A stretch of 64,000 bases of DNA. Source: Eucommia ulmoides. Its lineage: Eukaryota; Streptophyta; Magnoliopsida; Garryales; Eucommiaceae. This document shows, in pieces, positions 1 to 11,357 of the stretch. The first letter of the stretch is position 1; each line of letters starts with the position of its first letter. Location of the stretch: NCBI GenBank assembly GCA_016647705.1, contig CM028336.1, forward strand, positions 15,055,380-15,119,379, written 5' to 3'. A program made the translations under genes and the position numbers. A model generated the notes under the pieces. It saw only the letters and a list, made by a program, of their open reading frames with translations. It did not search any database and was not told the DNA's origin.

Positions 1-1078
1 TTATGGGTCAATCATTTTATATTTAATTGGTTTTAATATATGGGATCTATATATGGTATTCATGGGCCATATGTTTGAAAATATAGTCGTTAAAGGCTTG
101 TTTAAATTATCTATATAGAGACTTGCATTTTCGGATCAAAACTACCAAGAACAAAGAGATTTAAATTAGCTTTTTAAAATAAAGAGGTATAATCTTGCTG
201 AAATATTTTGTAGGGTGAATTTTTTAAGAAGTTCTTGATCGAAGCTATCAATATTTTATTACTGGTTTTTATGCTATATTGCTCTATCTACGTTTTTTGA
301 GGAATATTTGGTGACATCTTTCTAATCATTTTACGTGATCAATATTTTGTGAATTACGTGATATATACCTTTTTTTTTAACTCTAGTAATTGTGTTTGAT
401 AAAAATTATTTTCTCTTTTGAATATCTTGAAATATATTATGAAACAATTTTTACTTGATAATCTGATTTACATCATATTTGTGCTTTAATTGCTATAATC
501 AGATTTTTACTCTCACTAAATTCTATCACTTAGTATATTGGGTCATTAATTGAGCATATTTTGATTTGGGGAGGTAGAAGCACTTGTAAGAAGAAAAAGA
601 TATTTTTAGACAGAGAGTAAGTGTCTAATCAAGGTTAATCTTTAAAATGTTACAAATGTAGGTTTGATTCTCAGTCTATAAAAAAAATAGGTTATTCATG
701 TGCCTGTGAAAAGAGAGATTGTGAAGGTTTGATTCTGATCCTAGTAAAATAATCAGGTTAATCCTGAATCAGTTAAAAGGATTGTAAGGGTTTGGTTCCT
801 ACCTAAAAAATGGATCAATATTAGTGGATTGAGAAATTCCTATGTGAGCTCAGGGTACTAGATGCAGGCAAGGGTAACTTGTCGAACCAAGATAAATCTA
901 TGTGTTCAATTTCTCTATTTTTATCTATTTGATTGTGCACTTAGATAAATACGTTTTTGCTTACACTCAAGATAACAACCGGTTAGAAAAATTGGTAATT
1001 TATGTAAATGGGTAAATTATTTGTTTAAATTTATCATCTACCTAAGTCACCCCTCCTGGGTAGATATGTGGGCTAACA
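1..1078 (+). mobile_element. 3' part of a Ty1/copia LTR, cut by the window edge
   Basis: The segment aligns by eye with the second half of the complete copia LTR at 20887-23013. Both share the TTAATTGAG..GGTAGAAGC block, the CCTGTAAAAGGAT-type lines, and an end in CACCCCTCCTnGGGTA..CTAACA. The terminal CA at 1078 precedes a degenerate primer-binding site. The LTR start lies outside the window. It is clearly more diverged from the 20887 element than that element's two LTRs are from each other, so it is an older or different family member. Confidence 0.75.
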
Positions 1079-1780
1079 ATTGTTGCTTGAGCTATTTTAG
1101 CTTAATAGCCTTCACATCCTAGCTAACACGATCATATGGATTGCATTGACAAAAATGTCTTATGTGGTTCTAATAAATAACTTGTATCTTTTGCTTATTC
1201 TAAGAATTAATTTTTTGTTAGTAGGAATGATAAAGATAATGATGATGCAGCTGCCAGTAAGGTTATTGAGAAAGTCGTCATTTTAACAAAGTTTTTTACA
1301 GAAAATTTAAAGTTTTCCTACAAAATTTCTATTCTTGAAATTAAAAAGTTTATTATTGTTTTATCCCACAAAAATAAAGAATTGTGCAAATATTTTGAAA
1401 CTAATGAATTTTCAAATGCTTTATTCCAGATTAACAAATTGCATAACAAAATTGAATTCCTTGGAAAAGAAAATTCTTTTTCCAAAAAAATAATATTTCA
1501 AATCTTCAACAAGGAATTGCAAAACTCAAAAACCTTGAAATATTAAATGAGGCTTTGAATGTTGAGTTGGAAAATTCAAGGTGTGATCTTGATAGAGCAC
1601 GTGTGAAAATTCATTCAATTGAAAATAATGGTTGAACTTTAAAGAATGGTCTTAAATTTATGAACAAGATAAAATTTAGTCTTCGAGTGAATGTTAGTTT
1701 TTGGAATACTCACTTGAACAGAATCAAAACAAACTTAATGAGATAGTTGATAAATTCAAGAATTTTGAGAAACCTAAAGT
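1079..1780 (+). mobile_element. Copia leader and decayed gag remnant
   Basis: After the LTR end comes a weak PBS-like stretch (TTGTTGCTTGAGC, against TGGTATCAGAGC in better preserved elements). Then follows A/T-rich sequence reading as broken, lysine- and asparagine-rich helical peptide, similar in character to the coiled-coil part of gag in the 20887 copia element. No intact frame, zinc knuckle or pol motif remains. The sequence stops abruptly at 1780, where an antisense LTR begins, so that LTR was inserted into this copia copy. The rest of the copia element is not seen on the other side. Confidence 0.55.
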
Positions 1781-2957
1781 TGTCAAAAAAAAAAAAAACC
1801 AATAGATCCTAAGGTAGTCTTGATGAACCCTAGATTTTCGAAAAAGAAGATTTTTTTTTTAAAAAAAAAAGAATTTTTGAAGGAAACACTAAAGAGAAGT
1901 GGTTTTTGAAGCGTCGGTTTTCTCGTAAAAGAATTTAAACTAATTTTAGAAAAATTAGTTGCCACCTAGCGTTAAGTTTAAATGATTAGTTAGACCATTG
2001 GATTTTTAGATAACAAATTTCAAAGAGGCTTAATTAACATTTTGACTCTAAATGGTATGGTCTAACCGGAGATTCATTTTAAAAAGGTTCAGTGGTCGGT
2101 TACACTCGAGGAAAGTATTAGGCACCCCAAGATGCCTGTCCGAAGATGGTAAATTATCCAATTAAATACAAGGAAAATTTAAGTCCCAATGTTTTATTTA
2201 ATTTTGAAATCTTTTCTCGAAAAATCTTTTTGGTGTGTTTAAAGTAAAATGGACCAAAATTTTGGTATTTTTGATAAATGGCCCCTTGGCATGATCACGT
2301 GTCAAATATTGATAACTTAACAAAGATGACCCCTGAGAGGGTTATTTTTTGAGGATTTTTAGTTCAGGGTTACTTTGGCAAAACTAAAAAAAAAAAATTG
2401 ATAAAAGGGTAAAAGTAAAAAATACTTGATCAAAAGAAAATTTTTAAAGGTCCTCATTGTGAAACAAAAAATTATATGTTTTGTTTTGAAAGAAAATGAT
2501 GAGTTTGTAAAGAAAACAAATAAAATATTTTTCCATGAAATTCTTGAAAACAACTTTCAAAATATTTTTATCGTTGTTAAAACATATTTATGAAACCATT
2601 TTTATGAAGAAATTATTTTTGAAGAAGTAAGGGAAGATGTATTTTTTTATCCTTATTACGAAGAAGTCCATTTTGTTTCTTTTTCTCTATAAAAACTTTC
2701 TTTTTGGTAGAAAAATATTTGTATTTTGGGATCCTTATGTGAAAGAAATTTGTTTTTGTTTTCAATGAAAACTTTTCCTTTTTAGAGAAAACATTTGATG
2801 ACAAATGGAATGCAAGTTTTTGTTTGCCAATTTAACCCTAACTAAAAACTGTCCTAGGGAATAGTCTCCCTCAACCCATCTACAATGATGATACGGGAAA
2901 CTCTTCCACTTTCAATTTTCATTAGTTAAGATTTTATTTTTTTTTAGTTTTTATAAA

Positions 2958-3322
2958 ACAGTAAAGTAAAGTGCAGAAAATTTAAAAGCGCAGAAAGGCA
3001 TAGAATGGGAAAGTAAATTGTAGGAAAAATAAATTTCAGAAAAGTAAAGTGCGAAAAGGCAAAGAATAATAAACTAAATAGCAGGAAAATTAAATTACAG
3101 AAAAGCAAAGAGTGGAAAGACGCAAAACATTAAAATAAATGACAGGAAAAGCAAATTGCAGAAAAGTAAAGTGCGTAAAGGCGTAAAGCAATAAAATAAA
3201 TGATAGAAAAAGTAAAGCATAGAAAGGTACAGAGCAGTAAAGCAAATGACAAGAATTTAAAGCACGGAAAAGTGGAGAATAGAAAAGTAAATAACTAAAA
3301 GTAAATGACTGAAAAGTAAACC
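2958..3322 (-). repeat. Degenerate A-rich tandem repeat inside the antisense LTR
   Basis: Successive lines carry variants of CAGAAAAGTAAAGTGCGnAAAGGC followed by AATAAAnTAAATGACAGGAAAA, at roughly 55-65 bp spacing, six or so times. Unit boundaries are soft because the sequence is almost pure purine plus T. It lies in the middle of the LTR and has no coding capacity. Confidence 0.6.
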
Positions 3323-3461
3323 ATTTTTAAGTGTTCTCTTGGGAACTTCCTCTTAGGTTTTGTCTGGTTTTTTAGGTCCTCCTTCGAAATGATAAAATGA
3401 AAAGAAAAAATGTGTTCAGAGAGTAGTGAAAGTGACTTACCTTAGTGGCTAAGAAAGTTTC

Positions 3462-3514
3462 TTCACTTCTTCTCCTCCTTCTTCTTCTTTCTTTCTTTCT
3501 TTCTTTCTCTCTTT
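3462..3514. repeat. CTT/CTTT microsatellite
   Basis: A pyrimidine run of CTTCTC, CTTCTT and then (CTTT)n lies inside the antisense LTR. On the other strand it reads as a lysine/arginine-rich open frame with no biological support. Confidence 0.85.
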
Positions 3515-4489
3515 TTGTTTTCTTTATTTTCTCTCTTTTGGTTGTTTTTTTGGAGTTGGGGTAAGGGAAGTTCAAGAGGATTTTCTTTGGGGATTTTTAG
3601 AGAGAAAGGGGGCTGCAGGAACAGGTTTTTTCAGACTAACCAGTTGGGATTTTTAGATATCGCTTGGAATGGGAAGAGATTGCCTTTCATAGGATGTATC
3701 CCCAACCTTGAGCATTGAAGAATGAAAAATGTTTCTGGACAGGCTGTCAAGCAGTCCAATGATGAAGGCTACAATTTTTACAAAAATAACACATAAGACT
3801 CCCTATTTTTGGCAATAGAGAGTTGACTTTGAAAAACCCACATCTCTAAGTCCTAAAATATATGGTAATGGATAAGGGGACTCCATAGGTGGCTATAACA
3901 ACTCCCAAGACAACATCCAATGCTTCATCGTATTCCCGAGTGGTGTATATGAAGTGAACTTGGTATTTTGGACACATTTTTATCAATTAAAATATATTTA
4001 TTGGTTTTTCTTGAAGTTGAATTAAGACTTATGATAATAAAACATCAAAACTAAGATTGGAATGTTCAATTTTGAGAAGGAAAATGGACTTGACGCTAAT
4101 TTGATGAAATCGACAGAAATGCAATTTTCAGGGTCAAAATGGAAATATCTACAAAGCACACAATTCTTGAAATTAAACATTGAAAACCCAAATTAACCAT
4201 ATTAAAATTAATATTACTTTGAAAATCACTTCCAATTTAATTAATTTGGCACCAAAAATAACTTTTAGAAATTTAAATTTTTAATCCCAAAATTTTTAAA
4301 ACTGACAAAATCATCAGGGATTTTTGATTTTTTTTTTCTTAAGTTAAAATATTATGGAAAAGTCTAAAATGAAATCTAAAGTTGAAATTTATCCCTTTAA
4401 ACATTGACTTAAAGTGTCTCAAAATTTTACTTTAGACCCAAAAACTTTTTATAATGCACAATCATGCGAGTCAAAATACGGTGTCAACA

Positions 4490-5410
4490 GCTATTCTCTT
4501 TATCATGTGAGTTTACTCGTAATAACAAAGATAGAATACATTCACCATTGTGTTCCACTGCTAGAATGAATGGATTTTTTATGAAATGTGCTCCACCCTG
4601 AGGCTAAGGTAATGCATGCTCAAATGGAAGACATACCTGGGAATGGACATTTCTTGTTAAGATCTCGGAAATCCGGGTAAAGATGTGACCAAACCCATGT
4701 GAATTGCTACGTACCTTAGGAAAACCAAAGATCATGTCATATATAGTTCAGGAATACCATTTTTTAGGTGAGATGGAAAATTACGAGAATAACAAATGGA
4801 TGAGATTGCAACCAAACCCTAAAAAAGTTGCCTATGTATTCATGACATCGTCAAGAATTAGGTTATGTGTAGTCTGACAAATGCCCTTTTTAGAATAGGA
4901 AGAAAATTCTCATGATGAATAATGTTCATTTGGAGACAACACAATAGCGAATGAAGGACTCATAACAAACACAGTTCGTTTATAGAAATAGAAAATAACT
5001 CAAGCTTCGTTCAGGGGGATGAATGGTAACTCATGACGAATAAGGCTTGGTTAGAGGATAGAATGATGAAGACACTTTAACGAACTCATAGCAAACAACG
5101 TTCAATTAGAAAATTGCTTAGTTAAAGGAATTTTTGGAAGACACTTTAACTAACTCATGACAAACAACGTTCGTTTCGAAGATCACTTAGTGAAAAGAAC
5201 AAAGGAAGGCACTTTAACTAACTCGTTCATTTAGAGGATTAAATAATGAAGACACTTTAACGAACTTATGACAAACGAAGTTCATTGAGAGAATCGTTTA
5301 GTAAAGAGAATTTTTGGAAGGTACTTTAACGAACTTATGACGAACGAAGTTCGCTTAAAAGATCACTAAGTGAAAAGAACGAATGAAGGCACTTTAATGA
5401 ACGCGTAAGG
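4490..5410 (-). mobile_element. 3' internal (non-coding) tail of the antisense LARD-like element
   Basis: On the - strand this lies immediately upstream of the LTR. Forward 4493-4530 matches, in reverse complement, the GTAAACTCGCATGATAAA block that precedes the sense 3' LTR at 20190-20215. At about 4690-4745 and 4800-4860 it carries, in antisense, the TACGTAGGnAACC..GGGTTTGGT hairpin motif typical of the sense element's 3' region. Toward 4890-5405 it becomes a tandem array. No protein-coding remnant was found. It is lost by about 5410. Confidence 0.6.
5069..5405 (-). repeat. About 68-bp tandem repeat, 5-6 units
   Basis: Units begin AAGACACTTTAACnAACTCATGACAAAC and continue with AACGTTCGTTTAGAAGATCACTTAGTGAAAAGAA. 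Starts are near 5069, 5138, about 5206, about 5250, about 5319 and about 5387; one unit is shortened. Less regular relatives extend back to about 4890. It occupies the same position, just inside the 3' LTR, as the unrelated tandem arrays at 19643-20080 of the sense element. Confidence 0.8.
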
Positions 5411-5558
5411 AGATTAGGCTATTGGGCCTTATTCTTTGGCCCATCTATAAGAGTCCATAGGCTGGACTAGATGAGAGAGAGAGAGAGAGAGAAAGAAAAA
5501 AAAAAGTCCAACCCACAAAGATGACAAAGCCTATTCTGGTAGCACAGGAGGTCGCTGC
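5411..5558. other. Junction stretch between two opposed LTR elements, with GA microsatellite
   Basis: 148 bp that match neither LTR by eye. It includes a TTGGGCCTTATTCTTTGGCCCA inverted repeat (about 5419-5440) and (GA)n at 5473-5492. It may be host DNA or internal sequence of the antisense element. The five bases before the 5559 LTR are GCTGC. Confidence 0.4.
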
Positions 5559-6405
5559 TGTAGACACCGCATTTTGTCCCGTCCATTTAAATATCGAATC
5601 TAAAGATCAAGTTCGAATAAAATTTAAATTGAGGTTTAAAAGGAATGAATTCCTATATTCGATTACATTGGATACTACAAAAAATTCAAAAAATATATAT
5701 AAAATTATCAATTTGTTTGAATTTTGGTATAAGTAAAAGTTTTGGGTCAACCTCGAAATTTCTAAAGTTAAGGAGGACTAAAATGACATTATTAAATGTT
5801 TATTTTCATGAAATCACTTTTAATATGAATGAAAATTAGTTACTACCCTTTAACTTAAGAAACTTTCACCAATTACCTTTATTTCCCAATTTTGACCCCT
5901 TAAATTGTTACTATCACCGATTTCGTCTTTTTTACATCAAAAATACTTCTTCAATTTTTTGTTCAAAGTACTAATATTCAAGAAATCAAGCCAAAAGCAT
6001 TGATTAAACCAAAGAATCTAGCATGACAATCTAGTTACTCGAAGTAACTAATGCCTAAAAACATAGTTCAAAACCAATCAAACCGAATGTCACCATGGCA
6101 AGCATTCAATGCCCATCATATCAAGGTCTAATCAATTATTAAATGCCTACTTCATGATCATTTAATGAGGACATCTTTTAAGTATCTTTCTAGCAAAATA
6201 TCTTGAATGAAAACTTAGTTACTTGAAAGTAAATAACGGTTACAAAACTAACCAAACCAATTTCCCATCACATCATACGTTAAATGACTCATAAAGTCAA
6301 GGGCATATCAAGCATTTAATGCTTAAAACACCCATTAAAGACTCCACTCAATGGATTCATTTAATGAGGAAGATATTTTCACCAAAATATCTTAAAAGAA
6401 ACTTA

Positions 6406-6990
6406 GGTGGCGTTTGGTAACCGTTTCTGTTTCCATTCCAGCAGTGGCATGGGAATGGGATGGGAATTTTGTTTTCTTTTTGGGAGTAGAATCGCGTTTG
6501 GTAACGATAATTTTTTTTTTTTGGGAAGGGAATTGTGTTTGGTAACGATTTTATCCTAAAATCTTTTCTTTTTTTTTTCTGTTTTGGCCGGCCGGCGGTG
6601 GCTCTGGCGCCGGCGACGCAGATGGTGGTGGCCCCCCACCGACGATGACCGAACGGCGGTGGCGCTGGCGACGCCGGAAGGCAATGGCGCCCGCCGGCGA
6701 CAACCTGAAGTGGCCGGAAAAATTCCGACCGGACAGTGACCGTCGACGCAGCAGTCAATGGCGGCGAACGGTGGTCGACTGATAGGTGAACAGTAACCAT
6801 GTGTTTTGGGAATGGAATGGGAATAATGAGAAACAACTTTTTTTTATTTCTCATTTCTTAAGAAAAAAGTGGGAACAATTCTCAAATGGAAATGAAATGG
6901 AAACGAAAACAAAAATTACCAAACACTATTCCCAAAAATCTGGGAATGGAATGGGAATTTCTGGAATGAAAATGGTTACCAAATGGGGCC
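6406..6990. mobile_element. Tourist-like (PIF/Harbinger) MITE, 585 bp
   Basis: The terminal inverted repeats read GGTGGCGTTTGGTAACC at the left and, in reverse complement, GGCCCCATTTGGTAACC at the right. A TTA sits on both sides (6403-6405 and 6991-6993). The other LTR at about 30215 holds the uninterrupted site AAACTTAGTTACTTC, a direct empty-site control. The middle is unusually GC-rich (about 6590-6780, many GGCG/CCGGCG triplets) for this window. A 165-codon open frame across it on the - strand is not a transposase and has no recognisable motif. Confidence 0.92.
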
Positions 6991-7173
6991 TTAGTTACTC
7001 CAAAGTAACTAGTGGTTACAAGATTAACCGGATTAATTTTTATCCTATCAATGCATTAAATGCCCGTCAAATAAATATCAAATCATTGAATTTAATGCAT
7101 AAATGACAAGTAGAGACTACATTCAATGAACTCATTAAATAGCACTGAATGAAGAAAATATATTTTCATGGAA

Positions 7174-7921
7174 AGTAACTAGATTATCATGAGTAACTAG
7201 TACTTAGCAAGCAAATCAAATAGAAACACATCACATAAAGTATTAAATGATCATTTAATGATTCATATGCAAGCCATAATGAGCAATGATTGCTTAGATA
7301 TTTCTAAGATTTGGTAATCATTACCAAATCTAATGATTACTTAGAAAATCAAAGTAAATCTTCATTACATGGATCTAACCCTATCAGTGAAAGACATCAA
7401 ATGGTCCTACATAGACAAAACACAGCATGAGGAGCAAGATGGGTATACCTACGCATTCCCCAATGCGCGGGCTACCCAAGCCTGTAAATGGCAACCTGTT
7501 TTTCATTCCAAACAGGGCTTGAACTCATATCTTCTCTCTCTAGTAACTAGATTACCATGCGTAACTAGTACTTAACAACCAAACCAAATAGGAAAACATC
7601 ACATCAAGCGTTAAATGATTATTTAATGATTCATATTCAAGCCATGATAAGCCATAATGAGCAATGATTACTTAGATATTTCTAAGATTTGGTAATTATT
7701 ACCAAATCTAATGATTACTTAGAAAATCGAAGTAAATCTTCATTATGCGTTTGTAACCCCAGCAATGAAAGACATCAAAGGGTCATACCTAGACAAAACA
7801 CAACATGAGGAGCAAGATGGGTATGCCTACACATTCCCCAATGCGCAGGCTACCCGAGCCTATAAATAGCAGCCCGTTTTTCATTCCAAACAAGGCTTGA
7901 ACTCATACCCTTCTCGCTCTA
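7174..7921 (+). repeat. 368-bp tandem duplication of the LTR promoter region
   Basis: Unit 1 (7174-7541) and unit 2 (7542-7921) both run from AGTAACTAGATTA through GGTAATnATTACCAAATC, the GAGGAGCAAGATGGGTAT block and ATTCCCCAATGCGC to TTGAACTCATA. The partner LTR holds only one copy (about 30418-30683, continuing at 34876). The duplication is therefore specific to this LTR or was lost from the other. Unit 2 keeps a TATA box; unit 1 does not. Confidence 0.85.
7861..7868 (+). promoter_or_regulatory. LTR TATA box (TATAAATA)
   Basis: TATAAATA follows the conserved ATGCGCAGGCTACCCGAGCC. The same context with TATAAATA is at 34906-34913 in the partner LTR. The duplicated copy at 7493-7500 reads TGTAAATG. 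Conservation in position and context marks this as the probable LTR core promoter, which puts the U3/R boundary some 25-35 bp downstream. The start site itself is not visible. Confidence 0.6.
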
Positions 7922-8647
7922 GTCTTGAAATTCTATCTTGAGTATACGAATATTCTAAGAATTCTACTCTATAAACACTCTCAAATCTTACCAAAAAGGC
8001 TCCAAAGAGGTGTTCTTGAGATTCTTAGAAAAAGATCTCAAGAAGTTGTCGAGGAATAACTAAGAACAACCAATAAGATCAAAAAAATAGAAAGAGAAAA
8101 ACACTTAGGGAAATACCACTTCCCTAAGTTAGGTAAATCATCTCAAACCTCTCTTTGATTTTGTTTTAAATACCTTTATATTGCTTTTACATAGCATATT
8201 TGGTTAGTTCTTAGAAGCATAGATCATGTACATGGTGTAGACATCAAAGTTCATATCAAGAACACAAATGATTTGTGCATAGTATCTTTGATTCTATCAA
8301 TAACACATGAAACTGAACTTCAATGAACTAAAAATAAACTTCCAATAAAGGACTACTAACTACTGACTATTAACAAACTGACATTTACTTTACTGTAATA
8401 GCCTATATCATAAGTGAGCATCTTCTTCAAAAATATTTTTGTCTTCTTAGTTACGAGTAGGACTGGCCCATATATGATATATTTTCTTTCTTTTGAACTA
8501 ATAACATAAACCTTAACACTAAACTTTCCTAAGTAAGTAAGTTCGGTTGGAGTATTCTTGACAAAATCAAGCATGCATATCCAATTACCATTGGTGCCAT
8601 TTATGTTCTTATCTTGAACAAACAAACAAAAAAAATTATCTCAAGAT

Positions 8648-8832
8648 GAACTGCTTGTCAACCTAATTCTCAGCTACCTGAGATACGTAGGCAACCCACA
8701 TATGGGTTCAGTCGCCTGTTTAAATAAAAATCATTCATCTAAATGATGAACTACACGTCAACTTGATTCTCAACTATTTAATACACATGGGCAACCCATA
8801 CACGGGTTTGTTCACTTGTTTAAGTAAAAAAA
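8648..8832 (+). repeat. Two tandem copies of the CTCAG-hairpin/TACGTAGGCAACCC motif (about 98 bp each)
   Basis: Copy 1 carries CTCAGCTACCTGAG, then ATACGTAGGCAACCCA, then TGGGTTC. Copy 2 (about 8746) is a weaker version. Each copy contains two potential stem-loops, CTCAG/CTGAG and AACCCA/TGGGTT, and ends in GTTTAAATAAAAA. The partner LTR has the same pair at 35811-35995. Related motifs recur in the internal region (15.9-17.2 kb and 19.45-19.6 kb). Confidence 0.8.
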
Positions 8833-9373
8833 AAAAAAAATCGTTTAATCTGCTTTATCTATTGCAGCTATTAGATAATAAAATTTCCTTGCTTTCTTAC
8901 ATAAAAATACATGAAAAGACAAAAATATTGAAAAATGAGAATTATTGTGGTAAACAAAACCAAAGGAAATTAATTTCATTTTTTTAAACATGAAAATCTA
9001 TTTAGACTGACGTTCCATTTTCGGACGGGTGTCTTTGGGTGCCTAACACCTTCCTCGAGCATAACCGACCCTCCAAATTAAAAGAAATCTTTGGTAAAAG
9101 ACCAACTGTTTTCGAGTCAAAATTTGAGCCATTTTAAAACAAAAATTTATTTTCTAAAATCTTAGTGGTCTAGCACACTATTTAACTCAATACTAGGTGG
9201 CGACTCCATTTTTTACATAAATATCGACCTAGTGAACGTTTTCAAAATCAGCACCTAGAAAAACCCCTGAAAACTAGTTTACTAAAATAAACGGATTTTC
9301 AAGGATTTTGAGAGGAAGCCTTTCTCTCTTTCTCCTCACCTCTTTCCAAAAACCAGGGTGCGTCAGTTGGCGC

Positions 9374-10350
9374 GTATAGGCTTTATGAAAAATGACACTA
9401 TGCTTAGGACGTGACATGTAAATCCTGGGAAAATATGACCTGAGGTATACTTATTATTGGATCATACAGTCTTGAATTGATTGGGTGGCAACACTTTCTT
9501 ACATTTGGTAAGCTTGGTGTGATTTTACGTAATCGAAATAGATTCCTTCATGTTATCTTAGCGGACGAACTGTAAACGACTTTGTTTAGCAAAGGCTATT
9601 TTTTTTAGATGAATTATCAAGGTGAGGGTCAAAAGCAAATGTATTTGTGATTTTAAGGTAAGTTTTTATTTTTTTGATGCCCATTTGGAACAATGGCAGG
9701 AAGGGACTAGCTAACATTGAAAGAAAACTGGATAGGGCTTTAGTGAACCCCGAATGGAGAATGATCTTTCTAGAGGTAACCGTCTCTAACCTTCCACATA
9801 CACAAAAATTGAAATTATGGATCAATGGTATCACTATTTTTGGTTAATAAGATATCAAAGTAGTCATTCCAGGTCCACGCATGTTGGAGATAGCTGTTAT
9901 AAAATTTATAGAACCTAAAATGGATGAAACATCTATTTTTTTAGGTGCATTATTTTAGATGCATGGGGCATTTATGATTTACATGAGTTTAATAAACTTT
10001 TTTTCCTAAACAAAATAAGGATTTTCGTTCTTCTGCTGCAACTTGCTCCCTAATCCAATTTTGAAAACGTTTTTGACATCGAGCAACCTTGCGACGTGTG
10101 AGATAGAACAAGAATTCTTACGTTGTCTATTATGCCCCCTATTAGATCTAGAAATTCCATTATACCGATCTAGCATAACAATTGTATAAATAACTATACA
10201 CAAGATAAAAATAAGTTTTCTCTCCAAGATAGTATCCTAAGTACAACAGGGTTTTGGGTACCATTCCATCATAGGATCACTATATGTGGTTCATGACTTT
10301 TGCACTAACGTGTCCTAGAAAAGTTTGATTCCCAGATTTTTAAACCTCCA
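9374..10350 (-). repeat. Inverted-duplication arm 1 (977 bp)
   Basis: Reverse complement of 11358-12320. By eye I find one substitution (near 9690, against 12007) and one 14-bp indel (near 9952-9966, between short TGCA repeats), so the arms are close to identical. It sits directly after the first LTR end plus GTTGGCG, where element leader sequence should be. It is followed by four unmatched bases (CGCG) and then a second copy of the LTR end. A 73-codon frame inside is identical in both arms because the DNA is; it is not evidence of a gene. Confidence 0.93.
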
Positions 10351-10354
10351 CGCG

Positions 10355-10834
10355 TCCTTGCTTTCTTACATAAAAATACATGAAAAGACAAAAATATTGA
10401 AAAATGAGAATTATTGTGGTAAACAAAACCAAAGGAAATTAATTTCATTTTTTTAAACATGAAAATCTATTTAGACTGACGTTCCATTTTCAGACGGGTG
10501 TCTTTGGGTGCCTAACACCTTCCTCAAGCATAACCGACCCTCGAAATTAAAAGAAATCTTTGGTAAAAGACCAACTGTTTTCGAGTCAAAATTTGAGCCA
10601 TTTTAAAACAAAAATTTATTTTCTAAAATCTTAGTGGTCTAGCACACTATTTAACTCAATACTAGGTGGCGACTCCATTTTTTACATAAATATCGACCTA
10701 GTGAACGTTTTCAAAATCAGCGCCTAGAAAAACCCCTGAAAACTAGTTTACTAAAATAAACGGATTTTCAAGGATTTTGAGAGGAAGCCTTTCTCTCTTT
10801 CTCCTCACCTCTTTCCAAAATCCAGGGTGCGTCA
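10355..10834 (+). repeat. Second copy of the LTR 3' end (480 bp)
   Basis: Matches 8886-9365 over the same 480 bp, from TCCTTGCTTTCTTAC to GGTGCGTCA, with about half a dozen differences noted by eye. Here the LTR end runs on into a proper primer-binding site and leader. This junction is therefore the original LTR/internal boundary, and 9374-10354 plus one LTR end are extra. Confidence 0.9.
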
Positions 10835-10853
10835 GTTAGCGACTCCGCTGGAG
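10835..10853 (+). promoter_or_regulatory. Primer-binding site of the LARD-like element
   Basis: GTTAGCGACTCCGCTGGAG directly follows the LTR end. It resembles the TGGCGACTCCGCTGGGGA site I associate with Tat/Ogre-type gypsy elements; a tRNA-Arg primer is my recollection and was not checked. Later base changes are apparent. Confidence 0.65.
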
Positions 10854-10952
10854 ACCTTTCAAGGTGAAGCCTAGTTGGAGTCTAAATTTATCTTCACAAT
10901 TAAATAAACTCTAAGAAATATATCTTCATTTTTAAACATAAATTATTCCCTT

Positions 10953-10987
<35 letters not shown>

Positions 10988-11357
10988 ATCGGTCATTTTA
11001 CATCTTGTTTTATATTTCATTCATTAATTTACTATCTTTACTTCACAGCATTTACTTTATCGTCTTTAAATTTCTACATTTTACTTTCCATAAGCTCTCT
11101 CCAATGCTTGAGCACCACTCTGCATTGTACATCATGAGAAAAAACCCAAAGCCACTAACCTCATAAGGATAGGAGGTTAGCATTAGAGGCTAAAATCGTG
11201 TTATTTCATCGTGCCGATCTAAGCTCCGATACCCTATAAGACTATAAAGAGGAGTTAATAGAAGTAAAGTCAGGTAGTTTATCCTCCGGGATTCGGCTTC
11301 GAAACTTGTCTTGCTTGGATCACCAACCAACGATGGATGTTCCCCTGGGGAGGACCC
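10854..11357 (+). mobile_element. Leader of the LARD-like element
   Basis: Non-coding leader between PBS and inverted-repeat arm 2. It includes an A27-type run (about 10958-10983) and a T/A-rich TTTACTTnnC block related to the A-rich array of the antisense LTR. No start codon with a credible gag follows. Confidence 0.55.

Larger units (their letters stand above)
1781..4489 (-). mobile_element. 3' LTR of an antisense large LTR element (LARD/Tat-like)
   Basis: Read on the - strand it begins TGTTGACACCGTATTTTGA at 4489 and ends in TGACA at 1781. It contains the block GTCGGTTA..CTCGAGGAA..TTAGGCACCC (forward 2097-2150) and GTTGCCACCTAG (about 1960). These are the reverse complements of blocks near the 3' end of the LTR at 5559-9365 (about 9015-9060 and 9195). 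It is therefore a diverged relative in opposite orientation. The flank at 4490 resembles, in reverse complement, the sequence just before the sense 3' LTR at 20226. This makes it a 3' LTR with internal sequence to its right. The far end of the element is absent, so no TSD can be tested. Confidence 0.7.
5559..9365 (+). mobile_element. 5' LTR of the large sense LARD-like element
   Basis: It starts TGTAGACACCGCATTTTG and ends GGGTGCGTCA, followed by GTTGGCG, the first bases of a Tat/Ogre-style primer site. It aligns block by block with 20226-37865. Subtracting the MITE (6406-6990 plus TTA) and a 368-bp tandem duplication leaves about 2.85 kb. The partner LTR, stripped of its three insertions, is about 2.87 kb, so the two are a pair. 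Many substitutions separate them, so the element is old. TGTAGACACC starts and very long LTRs are usual for Tat-lineage Ty3/gypsy and their non-autonomous derivatives; the lineage itself is inferred. Confidence 0.82.

Noticed and set aside
1781..4489. A solo LTR
   Set aside because: Sequence to its right matches the 3' internal tail of the sense relative in reverse complement, so it is an LTR with interior attached, not solo.
6357..6854. 165-codon frame on the - strand as a protein gene
   Set aside because: It straddles the end of a Tourist-like MITE and its GC-rich core; composition is simple-sequence and no motif is present.
8669..8709. tRNA or tRNA-like gene in the hairpin motif (GGGTTC resembles a B box)
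   Set aside because: No acceptor stem, anticodon arm or A box at proper spacing; the motif is shared by many diverged copies without cloverleaf geometry.
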